A stretch of DNA of 64,000 nt from the NCBI GenBank assembly GCA_031761405.1, contig JASEVX010000005.1, positions 6,779,724 through 6,843,723 of the forward strand, in the 5' to 3' direction. This DNA comes from Serripes groenlandicus. Taxonomy: Eukaryota > Mollusca > Bivalvia > Cardiida > Cardiidae. Shown here piece after piece: positions 21,460 through 32,449 of this stretch (positions are counted from its first letter, which is position 1; every line of letters begins with the position of its first letter). A program made the position numbers and the translations under genes. Below the pieces are notes generated by a model. It searched no databases. It saw nothing but the letters and a program-made list of their open reading frames with translations, and had not been told where the DNA came from.

Positions 21460-22940
21460 TTGCAAACAGACTAGATCCAGGGCCCGAGGTTATGAAACTT
21501 ACTCATATCTATGCTATATTCTTTTAAATTGCCAAGTTATTTAATATGGAGCATATTTGCGTGAAGTTATTTGAAAATATCTATATGCATGGTAAAGTTA
21601 TGGTCTGAACAAAAAAAGTTCAAGTAAAGTATATTTTCTGTCACTGTGACCTTGACCTGGAAGCTAAACACATAAATTGTGCATATGACACAGCGTCTTG
21701 ATATGGTGTATATCTGTTCCAAGCTATTTGAAAATATCTCTATGGATGAAAAAGTTATTGTCCAGACAAGAAAAGTTAAACTGATGTCTATTTGTTGTCA
21801 CTGTGACCTTGACCTTAAAGCTACAGACAAAAGTTTTGCATGTGACACATCATATTGATATAGTTCATATTTGTGCCAAGTTATTTGAAAATATCTCTAT
21901 GCATGACACAGTTATGGTCCGGACAAGAAAAGTTCAATTAAAGTCTATTTCTTATCACTGTGACCTTGACCTTGAATCTACAGATTTTTTTTTTGCATTT
22001 GGCACATCGTCTTGATATGGTGCATGTTTGTGCCAAGTTATTTGAAAATATCTCTATGCATGACAGTTATGGTCCGGACAAGAAAAGTTCAATTAAAGTT
22101 TATTTCTTATCACTGTGACCTTGACCTTGAATCTACAGATTTTTTTTTGCATTTGGCACATCGTCTTGATATGGTGCATGTTTGTGCCAAGTTATTTGAA
22201 AATATCTCTATGCATGACACAGTTATGGTCCGGACAAGAAAAGTTCAATTAAAGTCTATTTCTTATCACTGTGACCTTGACCTTGAATCTACAGATTTTT
22301 TTTTTGCATTTGGCACATCGTCTTGATATGGTGCATGTTTGTGCCAAGTTATTTGAAAATATCTCTATGCATGACAGTTATGGTCCGGACAAGAAAAGTT
22401 CAATTAAAGTTTATTTCTTATCACTGTGACCTTGACCTTGAATCTACAGATTTTTTTTTTGCATTTGGCACATCGTCTTGATATGGTGCATGTTTGTGCC
22501 AAGTTATTTGAAAATATCTCTATGCATGACAAAGTTATGGTCCGGACAAGAAAAGTTCAATTAAAATCTATTTCTTATCACTGTGACCTTGACCTTGAAT
22601 CTACAGATTTTTTTTTTGCATTTGGCACATTGTCTTGATATGGTGCATGTTTGTGCCAAGTTATTTGAAAATATCTCTATGCATGACAAAGTTATGGTCC
22701 AGACAAGAAAAGTTCAATTAAAGTTTATTTCTTATCACTGTAACCTTGACCTTGAATCTACAGAATTTTTTTTTGCATTTGGCACATCGTCTTGATATGG
22801 TGCATGTTTGTGCCAAGTTATTTGAAAATATCTCTATGCATGACAAAGTTATGGTCCGGACAAGGAAAGTTGACGCCCGCCTGCCCAACCGCCCGCCGAC
22901 TTCGCCAAACTAATAACCAGATTTTTCCTTCGGAAAACCT
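21460..22940 (+). mobile_element. Tandem-core element 3 (pearl-like)
   Basis: About eight copies of a 155-157 bp unit occur (CACATCGTCTTGATATGGTG, ATTTGAAAATATCTCTATGC, CACTGTGACCTTGACCTTGA). Divergence falls towards the right: the units after 21960 are nearly identical and the first two are diverged. The element ends in a GC-rich GACGCCCGCCTGCCC stretch and a stem-loop, AACCAGATTTTTCC TTC GGAAAACCTGGTT, at about 22915-22945. One reading frame stays open across most units, giving several 70-codon ORFs. These are by-products of the repeat. MITE-A-like pieces on both sides (21427-21470 and 22960-23045) suggest it inserted into one. Confidence 0.75.
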
Positions 22941-23107
22941 GGTTAAAAACAAAACAAACAAATTTGCTGCCTTTGTAGCAGATGCCATTTGAAAACATTG
23001 TGTGAAAAGGTAAAACAGCAATTTCTCCTATTGATTTCATTTTAATTCTTTATTGAAATAGAAAATACTAATTTCTACCAGATGTTACAATTGTCATTCT
23101 ACAGAAC

Positions 23108-23832
23108 AAGAGGGCTATGTTTGCCCTGGATCACTTACCTGAGTTATGCAATGTGATTTCTCAAGCTAACAACAATAACTCATTTTTGTTTTCAACCAAT
23201 CAACATGGCTTGAAGTAATCTCGTAGTGTTTCACCAAAGAAACATTTAATTCAACAATTAGCCATATACTTTTGAAGGAGAATAATTTTAAAGTTTTCGC
23301 TGAAGCCATATACAGCAAAACAGCCCTGCTCCCCAACGGCTATGTTTTTTTTTAACTAATCAACACAATTAAAGGAATCTGATAGAGAGACACCAAAGGA
23401 AAATGTCTATAAAATTATTTGGAAATCAGACTGATACTTTCGGAGGATTAGATCTCTAGAATTTCTACTATAGCCATATAAAGCAAAACAGCTCTTCCCC
23501 TGGTAGCTATGTTTTTCGACCAATCAACATGCTTAAGACTTGAAGGAATCTGATAGAGGGTCACCAAAGGAACATTTCTTCAAAATTATTTGAAAATCGG
23601 CAAACCTGTTTTGGAGGAGACTTTTTTTGTTTTTCGGTTGCCATGAAAACCAGAATTTTGAATAAAAACAAAATTGAAGGAATTCTAGTGAGGACATTCA
23701 AAGGATGCTTTCTGTAAGGTTTTATCCCAATTGAACCACTGGTTACAGAGGATAAGATGTTGAGGGACAGCACACATCGGACATAGGGCAATCACAATAA
23801 CTCACCTTGAGCAATTCGTCCTCAGGTGAGCT
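23108..23832 (+). mobile_element. CTCACC-hairpin element (family D)
   Basis: The left end is CAAGAGGGCTATGTTTGCCC, then CACTTACCTGAG. About three repeats are marked by AATCAACATG and CAAAGGAACATTT. The right stem-loop is AACTCACCTTGAGCA ATT CGTCCTCAGGTGAGCT at about 23798-23831. Confidence 0.72.
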
Positions 23833-25224
23833 GATAATTCAAAGGAGCTGGGGAGTAAATAAATATATACTATGGGTAGAGTTTTGGTCTGACCATTCCA
23901 TTCAGACAAGGGTAATCAGGTTAACTGATTATAATAGAGGTGAGTTGATGATTCACCTAGCTAACTATTATTACATTCTCTCTGCTGCTGTACATAAGTC
24001 TTAACAGGCTAAAATTATTTCTCATTACCAGGAACAGATCCTTTTTCTGACATGTTTTATTACTTTCTCAGCATCATAGTTTGATTGTCTTAGTTGGCAC
24101 CTAGTTCAGCAAACAATTTTGAAGTCATTGTGAAATAAGGAGAAATTGCTCAATTCTCATTTTCCCCATGAAATACCATATCAAAATGTTACTACTATTT
24201 TTCCAGATTGTTTTTTTTCTACAGATGTTTCAAAGTGAATGTTACAGAATAGTTACATAACCAGGTGATAGAAGGAACACAATGTGGCCTGACAATATGT
24301 TAGTAAAATGAAAGAGTGACAGAAAGATGAACAGCCAATTGAAAAGTGATCCCATGTGTGTCCTTACCAAGCTGGCAGCAGCACAATGAGATAGAAATGA
24401 CCAGAACGTTTATGCCATTTACTGCAGCTTTGTTAACCTGTTGAGGCCTTTAAAGCACACAACTCTTGTAAACTCTGTGGGAAAAGGATAAATTGCTTTG
24501 TCCTATTTTCAACTCTGTGTATCAAAATGAAACTTTTTTTAAAAATCTGGTTAAGAAAATGGTTAACAATCATTTTTTTGTTTTTGTATGGAAGCCAGCC
24601 TAAACAATAGAGGATTCCAACCTAAATAATCTCATGAATAACCCTACCCAAGATCCATTCCACAGGCCAGGGTAAATATTTATTCTTCATATCTCAGCAC
24701 TCAGAAGCCTGGGTTGAATGAACAAAGAAAATTCCAGGATAAAAAATACTCTCTTACAGAAGCTGTTTTCATTCCTCTTACCTTTAACCACAAACTACAA
24801 ATCTGCTGAATACGACTTTGAAAACTACATAAAATATGAAAGATTCATGTAAATAACTATTGGATAGAAATGTAAACATTGTGGAAAAAGTAGAATTTGT
24901 TCAATATGATCATAAATCTGCATAAAACCTTAACCTTATAGGTATAAGTATAAATGAGTTTTTTAAATTATTTAATTGAGTTGAAACATTTTGGCAAATA
25001 TCAACCGCTGCTGAGGTGTAAAATTGTGTCTTTTAGGGTAAATGGTGAACACAGAGTTGAACATTCTTCCCACATTATACGTTCAGCCCATTGGTGGAAA
25101 TCTTATCAGGAAAAAACAACAATAGAAAAGATTACCATCAAGGAAAGTGGTAGCTATCATATACTGAGATAGTAAGTTACATGTTATCATGCTTTGTCTG
25201 GAAGTCTACATAAAGGTGGTTATC
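23833..25224. other. Intron sequence, old repeats only
   Basis: Decayed MITE-A traces occur at about 24100-24240, 24780-24910 and 24955-25040, with one family G repeat at 24263-24385. No exon was found. Confidence 0.45.
24263..24385 (+). repeat. Dispersed repeat family G
   Basis: GAAGGAACACAATGTGGCCTG, AATATGTTAGTAAAATGAAAG and AAGTGATCCCATGTGTGTCC are shared with 36658, 49366 and 52137. The ends are not defined. Confidence 0.5.
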
Positions 25225-25452
25225 TTATTCCTTTCCCTCATATAGAGACTTTTTTATGCCTCTGCAGCAGACAGTTTTTGAAAAATAGTGACAAAAGAAG
25301 AAATTGCTCAAAACAAGCAATTTCTTCTTTTGTCACAATGTTTTCCACTTTTAGTCATAGGTTATCCATTCAATTATAGAGATTTTCTATTTGTTGACAA
25401 AGTATGTACAAAGTTGTCTGCTGCAGAATTGTCTTATGAGGGAAAGGGTTAA
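25225..25452 (+). mobile_element. MITE-A
   Basis: The left end is TTATTCCTTTCCCTCATATAG and the right CTTATGAGGGAAAGGGTTAA. The interior is of the younger subtype. Confidence 0.83.
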
Positions 25453-25782
25453 TAGAACAATTGGCATTTAGTTCATGCAAAAAGAGAGCCCACTGCAGCT
25501 TGGCATAAATAAATATCCTACAGGTTGCACTGGTAAACAGTTTACCCCATTTTACACACAAACTGTTTGTCTCTCGTCTTCAAATGATCAAATTGTCTGG
25601 AATGCTATTCCATACTTATTGTTAAGGTTACTAGCTAGTTGCTTGTGCAACAATGAATAAATGAATCACAGAATTCATTGGTGTGTGTCTGTCAACTATT
25701 TGTGATTAGACAAACAGATGTCTAGATAAGGAGGAGTATACAGCTCTTTTCTCCACAGTATCTTTCTTATTGTCAAACCAAA

Positions 25783-25851
25783 CCCTATGGTGTGGGTACT
25801 CAAAAGAATCATCTCAATGAGATGATCCTTTTGAGTATCAACAACATAGGG
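25783..25851. repeat. Foldback element F, about 70 bp
   Basis: The left arm is CCCTATGGTGTGGGTACTC, AAAAGAATCATCTCA and the right arm its near-complement TGAGATGATCCTTTTGAGTA, TCAACAACATAGGG, with a 1-3 base loop. A sister copy is at 52415-52487. Confidence 0.72.
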
Positions 25852-26033
25852 CTAGAGAGTCAAATAAAAAGGCTAGAACATGCAAAACGATCTAGAGCCC
25901 TGGACAAGGGAGGACTATTCCAGATTGAGACAAAGCTAGGTTATTAACGTTTTCCTCATATTTTCAAATCAACTTAATACCCAGTGCATTCACCTCTACA
26001 CACCTAATTGGAATAAGTACCTATTACTCAGAT

Positions 26034-26263
26034 TAAACCTTTCCTGCCTGCAGACACAGTTTGACATATCTGCAGCAGATGATTTTTGAAACCAGTGTTG
26101 CAAAAGCAGATATTGCTTATAACAAGCATTTTATCCTCTTGCAACAATATTTTCAATTCTACTCAATTAATACGTTTTTTCATTATTGTGATTTTCCATA
26201 TTCTTTTCTAGATGATTTCAAAGCTGTGTGTTGCGGTTTTGTTACGAGAGGGAAGGAGTTAAA
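26034..26263 (+). mobile_element. MITE-A, diverged
   Basis: The ends are TTAAACCTTTCCTGCCTGCAG and GTTACGAGAGGGAAGGAGTTAA. The length is still 230 bp. Confidence 0.72.
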
Positions 26264-26379
26264 GCTAACAGGATTAATATAATCATGTTAAGCCTACACT
26301 CTTCACAGAATAATCATCAGTTTTAGTGTAAGGGAGTCAACCAGAACTCTACTCACTAGGTAAGAAAGTTTTCAGGTTC

Positions 26380-26598
26380 TTAATCCTTTCCCTCATATAG
26401 ACGCTTTCTGACGCCTCTGCAGCAGAAGGATTTTTGAAAACAGTGGCAAAAGAAGAAATTGCTCAAAACGAGCAATTTCTTCTTTAGCCACAATGTTTTT
26501 CACTTTTAGTCATAATCCAATTATAGAGATTTTCTATCTTTTGACAAAATATGTTCAAAGTCGTCTGCTGCAGAATTGTCGTATGAGGGAAAGGGTTA
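26380..26598 (+). mobile_element. MITE-A, younger subtype
   Basis: The ends are TTAATCCTTTCCCTCATATAG and GTATGAGGGAAAGGGTTA. There is an 11-bp internal deletion at the GGTTATCC position. Confidence 0.83.
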
Positions 26599-26924
26599 TG
26601 TCCTTATTTAATCTTAAAAACCTTGTGTTGTGGGTACTCAATGAACTTTGCACCACATCAAAGTTAAAAAAAAAAAAAAATAAAGCTGTAACTTCCTATT
26701 TCAAATTTCCCCGAGACAGACACGTTTTGACATCCTTACAGCAGACGACTTTTGTACACATTGTTAAGGAGAATGAGCTATTGCTCCTCATTCAATAATG
26801 TTTTTAAATCATAACAACGATTATGAAATATCCGGTAAATGGTTAATAAGTAAAAGGCAGTCATGAGCAAAAAGACATCAAAAGACCTCTAGTTAACTTT
26901 AAAGGAAATGTTATCAGAACCTCA

Positions 26925-27149
26925 AGTTATCCCTTTCCCACATACAGGAAATCTGCAGCCGACGACTTTGAAAATGTCTACTCAAAAATATGGAAAATCT
27001 CTTTAATTGTAGGTATATTAATTACTGAAAAAAGTTTAAAACATTGTGGCAAAAGGAGAAATTGCTTGTTTTGAGCAATTTCTCTTATTCGTCATGATGT
27101 TTTTGAAAGTTGTCTGCTGCAGATGCGTCTATAGGTGAGAAAGGGTTAT
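26925..27149 (-). mobile_element. MITE-A, older subtype
   Basis: The ends are TTATCCCTTTCCCACATACAG and CTATAGGTGAGAAAGGGTTA. Confidence 0.75.
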
Positions 27150-27221
27150 CCAAAGTTGTTATTTCAGATTCACTAGAACTGTACTCTAGGAAAACCAGTC
27201 TCACAGTATTCATGGTCAGAG

Positions 27222-27452
27222 TATAAACCGTTTCCCACATATAGACGCTTTCCGACGCCTCTGCAGCAGACGACTTTTGAAAACATTGTGACAAAAAGAA
27301 GAAATTGCTCAAAACGAGCAATTTCTCTTTTTGCCACATTGTTTTCATTTTTTTTCCCAGTAAATATATCCCCATTTATAGAGATTTTCCATATTATTGC
27401 CCACATGTGTCCGAAGTCGTCTGCTGCAGATTTGTTGTATGTGGTAAAGGGA
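27222..27452 (+). mobile_element. MITE-A
   Basis: The ends are TAAACCGTTTCCCACATATAG and GTATGTGGTAAAGGGATGAA. The arms GAAATTGCTCAAAACGAGC are conserved. Confidence 0.75.
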
Positions 27453-27533
27453 TGAATAAAGACCTGCTTGCGCATCAATGTAATCTGATCAAAATGCACA
27501 ATGTTTGTAAGAATTCATTTCATAGATTTATTG

Positions 27534-27763
27534 AATAACCCTTTCCTACATACAGACACTTTCTGACGCCTCTGCAGCAGTCGACTTTTGAAATAGTGGT
27601 GGCAAACGGGCGAAATTGCTCATAATGAGCAATTTCTCCATTTGCCACAATGATTTCAACTCTTTTCAATAATTAAACTGTCTTATATAGAGATTTTCCA
27701 TATTTTTACCTAGATGTTTTCGAAGTCGTCTGCTGCATATTTGTTACAAGTGGGAAAGGGATA
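27534..27763 (+). mobile_element. MITE-A
   Basis: The ends are AATAACCCTTTCCTACATACAG and ACAAGTGGGAAAGGGATAA. Confidence 0.75.
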
Positions 27764-28046
27764 ACAGAGTAGAGCACTGATCAAAATGCACAATTGTGCA
27801 TGTTTAGCTAGATCTACATTAGTCTAAAATAACCTGGGGTTGATTTCCAAATGTACAGTTAACAGTTTTTAGGATAAATATGTTTCTCCACTTAAATATC
27901 TTTGCCTGAAGTAAAACCATACAAATTACCACTTAAATTAATAGGTTCCACCAATCTTGATAACATTTGAACATATTAACCCAAGGTACTCCAATGTTAT
28001 TTGACTTTTCTTTCCTAAATATATGTTTTTTTTTGGTTCTCTTATT

Positions 28047-28238
28047 CACTAAATCCTCCCTCACACACACAACAAATCTGCAGCAGATGGCTTTGAAAAT
28101 ATGAAGGCAAAAATACAGAAAATGTTTATTAACAAAAGTATAATTTTTTAATGGAGCTGAAAACACTGCAAAATTTCTCTTTTTGCATTAATGTTTTCAT
28201 TGCGCCAAATTGTGTCTGCCTGTTTGAAAGGATTAGAG
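28047..28238 (-). repeat. MITE-A, degenerate
   Basis: The ends are TAAATCCTCCCTCACACACA and CTGTTTGAAAGGATTAG. Confidence 0.55.
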
Positions 28239-28441
28239 TGAGTTAGATTTGGAAACTGCTGTCAACTATTTGTTAATACTTTTTTGCCTTATTCTTTAAA
28301 TATTTGATCACAGTAAAGAATCGGACATGTTTCTAAGAGAAGGAGAGATTTCCCACTTTAAGTTGTATACTGCCTGAGCGTCAAAATGCATCTGCAAGTC
28401 GTAAAAAGTTTCAATTGCATTCAGCTGGAAAGAAATTGGAT

Positions 28442-28660
28442 TTAACCCTTTCCCATTTACAACAAATTTGCAGATAAGGATTTTGAAATCATCATTGCAA
28501 AAACTTTGTAAATGAGAGTATAATTATCAAATAGAGTTCAAATTATTATATCAAAAAGATAAGTTGCTCATGATGAGCAATTTCTCAATTTGCCACAACG
28601 TTGTGAAAAGTAGTTTGCTGCATTATGTTTCAAATGCGTTTGCAGGTGGCAAAGGGATTA
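28442..28660 (-). mobile_element. MITE-A, older subtype
   Basis: The left end is TTAACCCTTTCCCATTTACAAC and the right CAGGTGGCAAAGGGATTAG. Confidence 0.65.
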
Positions 28661-28861
28661 GATTTATATGAATTTTCAATTACGGTAAGGATTGCACATT
28701 TTTTTCAAAGGTAGGTTTATCAAATCTATTAAGAGGTTAAGCTTGGAATGGAAAAAGTTCCAGTTGGAGCGTGGGAATCTCAGAGGAACATCTGCGATTT
28801 ATAAACTATAATTACACAGGTAAAATGCGAGCCGTGCTCTAGGAAAACCAACCTTAGCTTG

Positions 28862-29090
28862 TTAACCCTTTCCCTCATAAGACGCTTTCGGACGCCTCTG
28901 CAGCAGACGCCTTTTTGAAAACATAGTGACAAAAGAAGAAATTGCTCAAAACGAGCAATTTCTCCTTTTGCCACAATGTTTTCCACTTATAGTCATAGGT
29001 TATCCATTCAATTATAGAGATATTCTGTGTTTTGACAAAATATGTTCAAAGTCGTCTGCTGCAGAATTGTCGTATGAGGGAAAGTGTTAA
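28862..29090 (+). mobile_element. MITE-A, full length
   Basis: TTAA lies on both sides. There is a 1-base deletion in the left arm, and the right end is GGGAAAGTGTTAA. Confidence 0.88.
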
Positions 29091-29516
29091 TTACAACTCT
29101 CGATGAAACTCTCTTATGTTTCACACATAAGATCTTGAAACCTTCTTTCATCAATTGGCAACCAGTGCTGACCCACAACAGATTGTGTGGAACTTCAGCT
29201 TGATCTTGCTCTACATTTGTTGCCAATTCGTAAATGCATTGTTATTTAGAATATTTGTAAAGCTTTTTGCTGTGCCACATCAAACTGGTTGGTTTTTGTA
29301 AAGCTCAGTGAGCCTTTAGTGAAGTTTCAAAAAATATTAACTCAAGAATGTCTAAATTAACACAATCGCGCGTCTCCTGCCTAGTTATAACCAAATCAAA
29401 TTACAGCAACACAGACATACAGACGGACAAGCAATGGAGAAATGAGTCAAACAGGCAAGTCACACACTATCATATCTTGATTCAGGCATTAAACCAGTTT
29501 TGATTGTGTCTATTGT

Positions 29517-29850
29517 TACCCTTTTCCACATACAACAAAATGTCAGTTTTTATTTTATTGGGGTTTTACGCCGCTTTCAACATTATTTCAGTTATATCAC
29601 GGTGACAATTCACTTATTCATGATCCCTGGGTAAACAAACCAGTACTAGGCTAGAAAATCAAAATGTCAGTAGACATTTTTGAATACAGCTAGGTAAAAA
29701 TATGGAAAAACCTCCATAAATAAAAATATAATTAGAAATATTCAATACCGTAGTTGAAAATGTTGGCAGAAAGAGAAATTGCTCATTATGAACATTTTCG
29801 TCTATGACCACAATGTTTTCAAATATCATCTCCTGTAGATTCGTCAAATC
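29517..29850 (-). mobile_element. MITE-A interrupted by SINE-3
   Basis: The left end TTACCCTTTTCCACATACAAC is split by a SINE at 29547-29659. It continues with TAGACATTTTTGAATACAGC and ends in the right arm near TCATCTCCTGTAGATTCGTC. Confidence 0.7.
29547..29659 (-). mobile_element. SINE-3, 5'-truncated, with an 11-bp target duplication
   Basis: CAAAATGTCAG occurs directly before (29536-29546) and directly after (29660-29670) the element. The tail TTTTTATTTTATT is at the left and the truncation point CTAGAAAAT at the right. This is a textbook LINE-mediated, 5'-truncated insertion. Confidence 0.85.
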
Positions 29851-29869
29851 AAGCAACTTCTCTTGTCAC

Positions 29870-30650
29870 AATATTATTTAAAAACAATTTTTTTTATATT
29901 TTTCTCGCAGATATTTTCAAGACAAAAAATGCACACTGGTATCATGTAATAGATTTAACTAATTCGACACCAGCTCTGTTCTACCCAAGTTTGAGGTTAT
30001 ACTGAGTCTTCCTCATGTTACAGAAAGTTAATTGAACTTCCAATGTATATTTTGATAATGAATATTGTGGCCTTTAATGTGGTATTTTCCCCCTTAAATT
30101 TGACCTAATCACAGTTTTGATGAAAATGAGGCTTCTAGAGTGTTGAGTCATCAGATTTTTCTAAGATTTGACCTAGGGATCAAATTTTTGCCCCCACATG
30201 TCCCAGTTTAAAGTATGACCGAGAATTGATGGAGATGAAAATTCTGATGAGATTTCATGAAAATTGGATGTTCAATGTGGTCAGAGTGTAAAGTGTTCAC
30301 AAGGTAATTATGATATGAACCAGGATATACAGTTCATAATTATACAATATCAGTTCAAAAGGACAATCTAAGGGGAATAACAAGGAGAAACTTCTCATAT
30401 GGGTAATTATGGTTTTTCTGGAGACGTCTTCAGATTAAGTTTGTTTCAAGTATCAGTATCAAGGTACATACTTTCATTATGTGAAAGTCAGTGGCTCAGA
30501 ATAATAACACTGGCCTCATGATCTCAAGGAGCTCATTTTGGATTGTACTACAACGGATGAAAGAGCTGGTTGAGAAATTGTTTAGACATGGATGTCAATA
30601 ACTTGTATACCGCTAGATTGTACTAACTTCCTACAAAATCCATGTTTAAT
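29870..30650. other. Intron sequence, nothing recognised
   Basis: No exon was seen and no repeat is shared with the rest of the window. Confidence 0.5.
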
Positions 30651-30689
30651 CTTTAACCTCTTACCACAAACAACAATTCTGCAGCAGTT

Positions 30690-30870
30690 TACTATAACAA
30701 CCATGGTGGTCCTAAATTGCTCACCGGATTTAATATTAATAGCAATCAGTTTTCAATGTTCTTACAATATGCATACAAGGAAAACAAATAATCTTTGGTA
30801 GAGGGTAACCCAAGGAACATTTGTGACAGATTATCTTAAAATCGGGCAAGTACTTTTCAACATGAAGATT
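30690..30870 (+). repeat. Fragment of family D
   Basis: CTCACCGGATTTAATA, GGTAGAGGGTAACCCAAGG and AATCGGGCAAGTACTTTT match the family D core. Both ends are missing, and MITE-A pieces flank it. Confidence 0.5.
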
Positions 30871-30883
30871 ATTTCAAGTTTTC

Positions 30884-31089
30884 ACTATACGCTTTCTGAC
30901 GCCTCTGCAGCAGACAGCTTTTGAAAACGGTGACAAAAGAAGAAATTGCTCAAAACGAGCAATTTCTCCTTTTAGCCCAATGTTTTCACCTCTTATTCAA
31001 TACCAATACTTACATTTTTAGAGCATGACTTAGTCCATATTCTTTGCCAAGATGTCCTGCAGATTTTTTTGTATGTGGGAAAAGGTTAA
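30884..31089 (+). mobile_element. MITE-A, left TIR lost
   Basis: It runs from TATACGCTTTCTGACGCC to GTATGTGGGAAAAGGTTAA. Confidence 0.7.
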
Positions 31090-31132
31090 GCCTAGAGAGG
31101 CCTCAAATGTCCACACACAGAAGTTTGTTTTA

Positions 31133-31325
31133 CTTTGTTTTATTGGGGTTTTATGCCGTTTTTCAACATTATTTATGATCCCTGGGTAAACAAACAAGTA
31201 CTAGGCTAGGAAATGTGCCTTGCCCAAGGGCACTTCTCAATAACCATTGCACCACGACTGGAGATGGAACACGAGATGCCCAGTTACAAATCCTTGATGC
31301 TAACCATTTGGCCATGGCGGAGTCC
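31133..31325 (-). mobile_element. SINE-3 with tRNA head
   Basis: The left side has TTTTATTGGGGTTTTATGCC, followed by CCTTGCCCAAGGGCAC. On the minus strand the right end reads GCCATGGCCAAATGGTTAGC (A box). A decayed B box (TGTTCCATCTC) lies about 45 bases further in. Confidence 0.72.
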
Positions 31326-31525
31326 TCACACAAAAACACAGAATTTAATAGTGTATACATGCCACATTTAGTGAAACATATCAGTTTTCACATCCAAGGT
31401 CTTTGAACTGCGAGAATCTAGTTGATTCTAGAAAAATTCATCGACCTAAAACTGACATTTACTGTGAGATTTTGCAATATATGGTAACAACAATAAGATT
31501 GCTAAGATACTTGTAAAGTCAATGT

Positions 31526-31738
31526 TCTCCCTTTCTCTCATATAGACGCTTTCTGACGCCTCTGCAGCAGACGGCTTTTTGAAAACAAAGTGACAAAAGA
31601 AGAAATTGCTCAAAACGAGCAATTTCTCCTTTTGCCACATTGTTTTCCACTTTTAGTTCAATTGGAGATTTTCTATTTTTTGACTAAATATGTTCAAAGT
31701 CGTCTGCTGCAGAATTGTCGTATGTGGGAAAGGGTTAA
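31526..31738 (+). mobile_element. MITE-A
   Basis: The ends are TCTCCCTTTCTCTCATATAG and GTATGTGGGAAAGGGTTAA. There is a small deletion in the asymmetric region. Confidence 0.78.
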
Positions 31739-31902
31739 GATGCCTGTACGACTAGATGGCAAACAAAGACCCTGATCAGACTGCACTCAGTGCGTAGAGT
31801 GCAGGCTGTATATTTAGGTGTTGCCAATCTGCTTTCTATGATATGACCAAATTAGAACAGGATATGATGTTCCAGTCAACCCTATTGCACATGTTGACCA
31901 AT

Positions 31903-32077
31903 TTTTAAACTATTGTGGCAAAAGGAGGAATTGCTCATGTATAGAAATCTCCCCTTTTACGACAATGTGTTCAGCTCTATATTCAATGTTTACTTTTATT
32001 TATGGAGATTTTCTAAACAGTATCACAATGTTTTCAAAGTCGTCTGCTGCATATTTATTGTATGTGGGAAATGGTTA
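31903..32077 (+). repeat. MITE-A, 5'-truncated
   Basis: It starts in the inner arm (ATTGTGGCAAAAGGAGGAATT) and ends GTATGTGGGAAATGGTTA. Confidence 0.6.
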
Positions 32078-32108
32078 TTGCATGTCCAAAGCTTTATCTC
32101 TGGTATGT

Positions 32109-32332
32109 TTTACCCTTTCCCACATACAACAAATCTGCAGCAGACATTTGAAGACATTCAGTCAGAATCATGGAAACTCTATATTAATGAAGGAATAATA
32201 TTGAATGAAATTGAAAACATTGTGACAAATAGAGATATTGCTCATTATGAGTGATTTCTCCTTTTACCAGTGTTTTCAAAATTTGTCTGCAGATGAGGCG
32301 TCAGAAAGAGTATGTAAGTGGGAAAGGGATAA
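32109..32332 (-). mobile_element. MITE-A, older subtype
   Basis: The ends are TTTACCCTTTCCCACATACAAC and GTAAGTGGGAAAGGGATAA. Confidence 0.75.
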
Positions 32333-32449
32333 CTGAGTGTCAAAATCATATCAATTTGGAAGCAAACTCAAATATTGATATTTAAAGATTTGTCTTTTCA
32401 AAAATCATCTGGATAAAAATAGGATGTCTGGATAGTCAAATGTTTACTT

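Noticed and set aside
21803..22992. A series of about 70-codon plus-strand ORFs (MTLTLNLQIFFLHLAH...)
   Set aside because: They are translations of the 157-bp tandem unit of element 3, have no proper start context and repeat with the unit. The open frame is a by-product of the repeat.
24355..24390. AAGCTTG/GTAAGGACAC donor-like sequence on the minus strand
   Set aside because: It lies inside dispersed repeat family G and no acceptor or coding frame is upstream.
28380..28420. Possible 21-base mini-exon between ACTTGCAG and GTATAC on the minus strand
   Set aside because: Its length is divisible by three, so it cannot repair the 33.2/15.5 kb phase mismatch, and the donor is weak.
29091..29228. 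Open minus-strand stretch (ATNVEQDQAEVPHNLLW...) outside the MITE, a candidate for the missing exon
   Set aside because: No acceptor with a pyrimidine tract opens it and there is no donor of the required phase. Composition does not resemble MYPT linker sequence.
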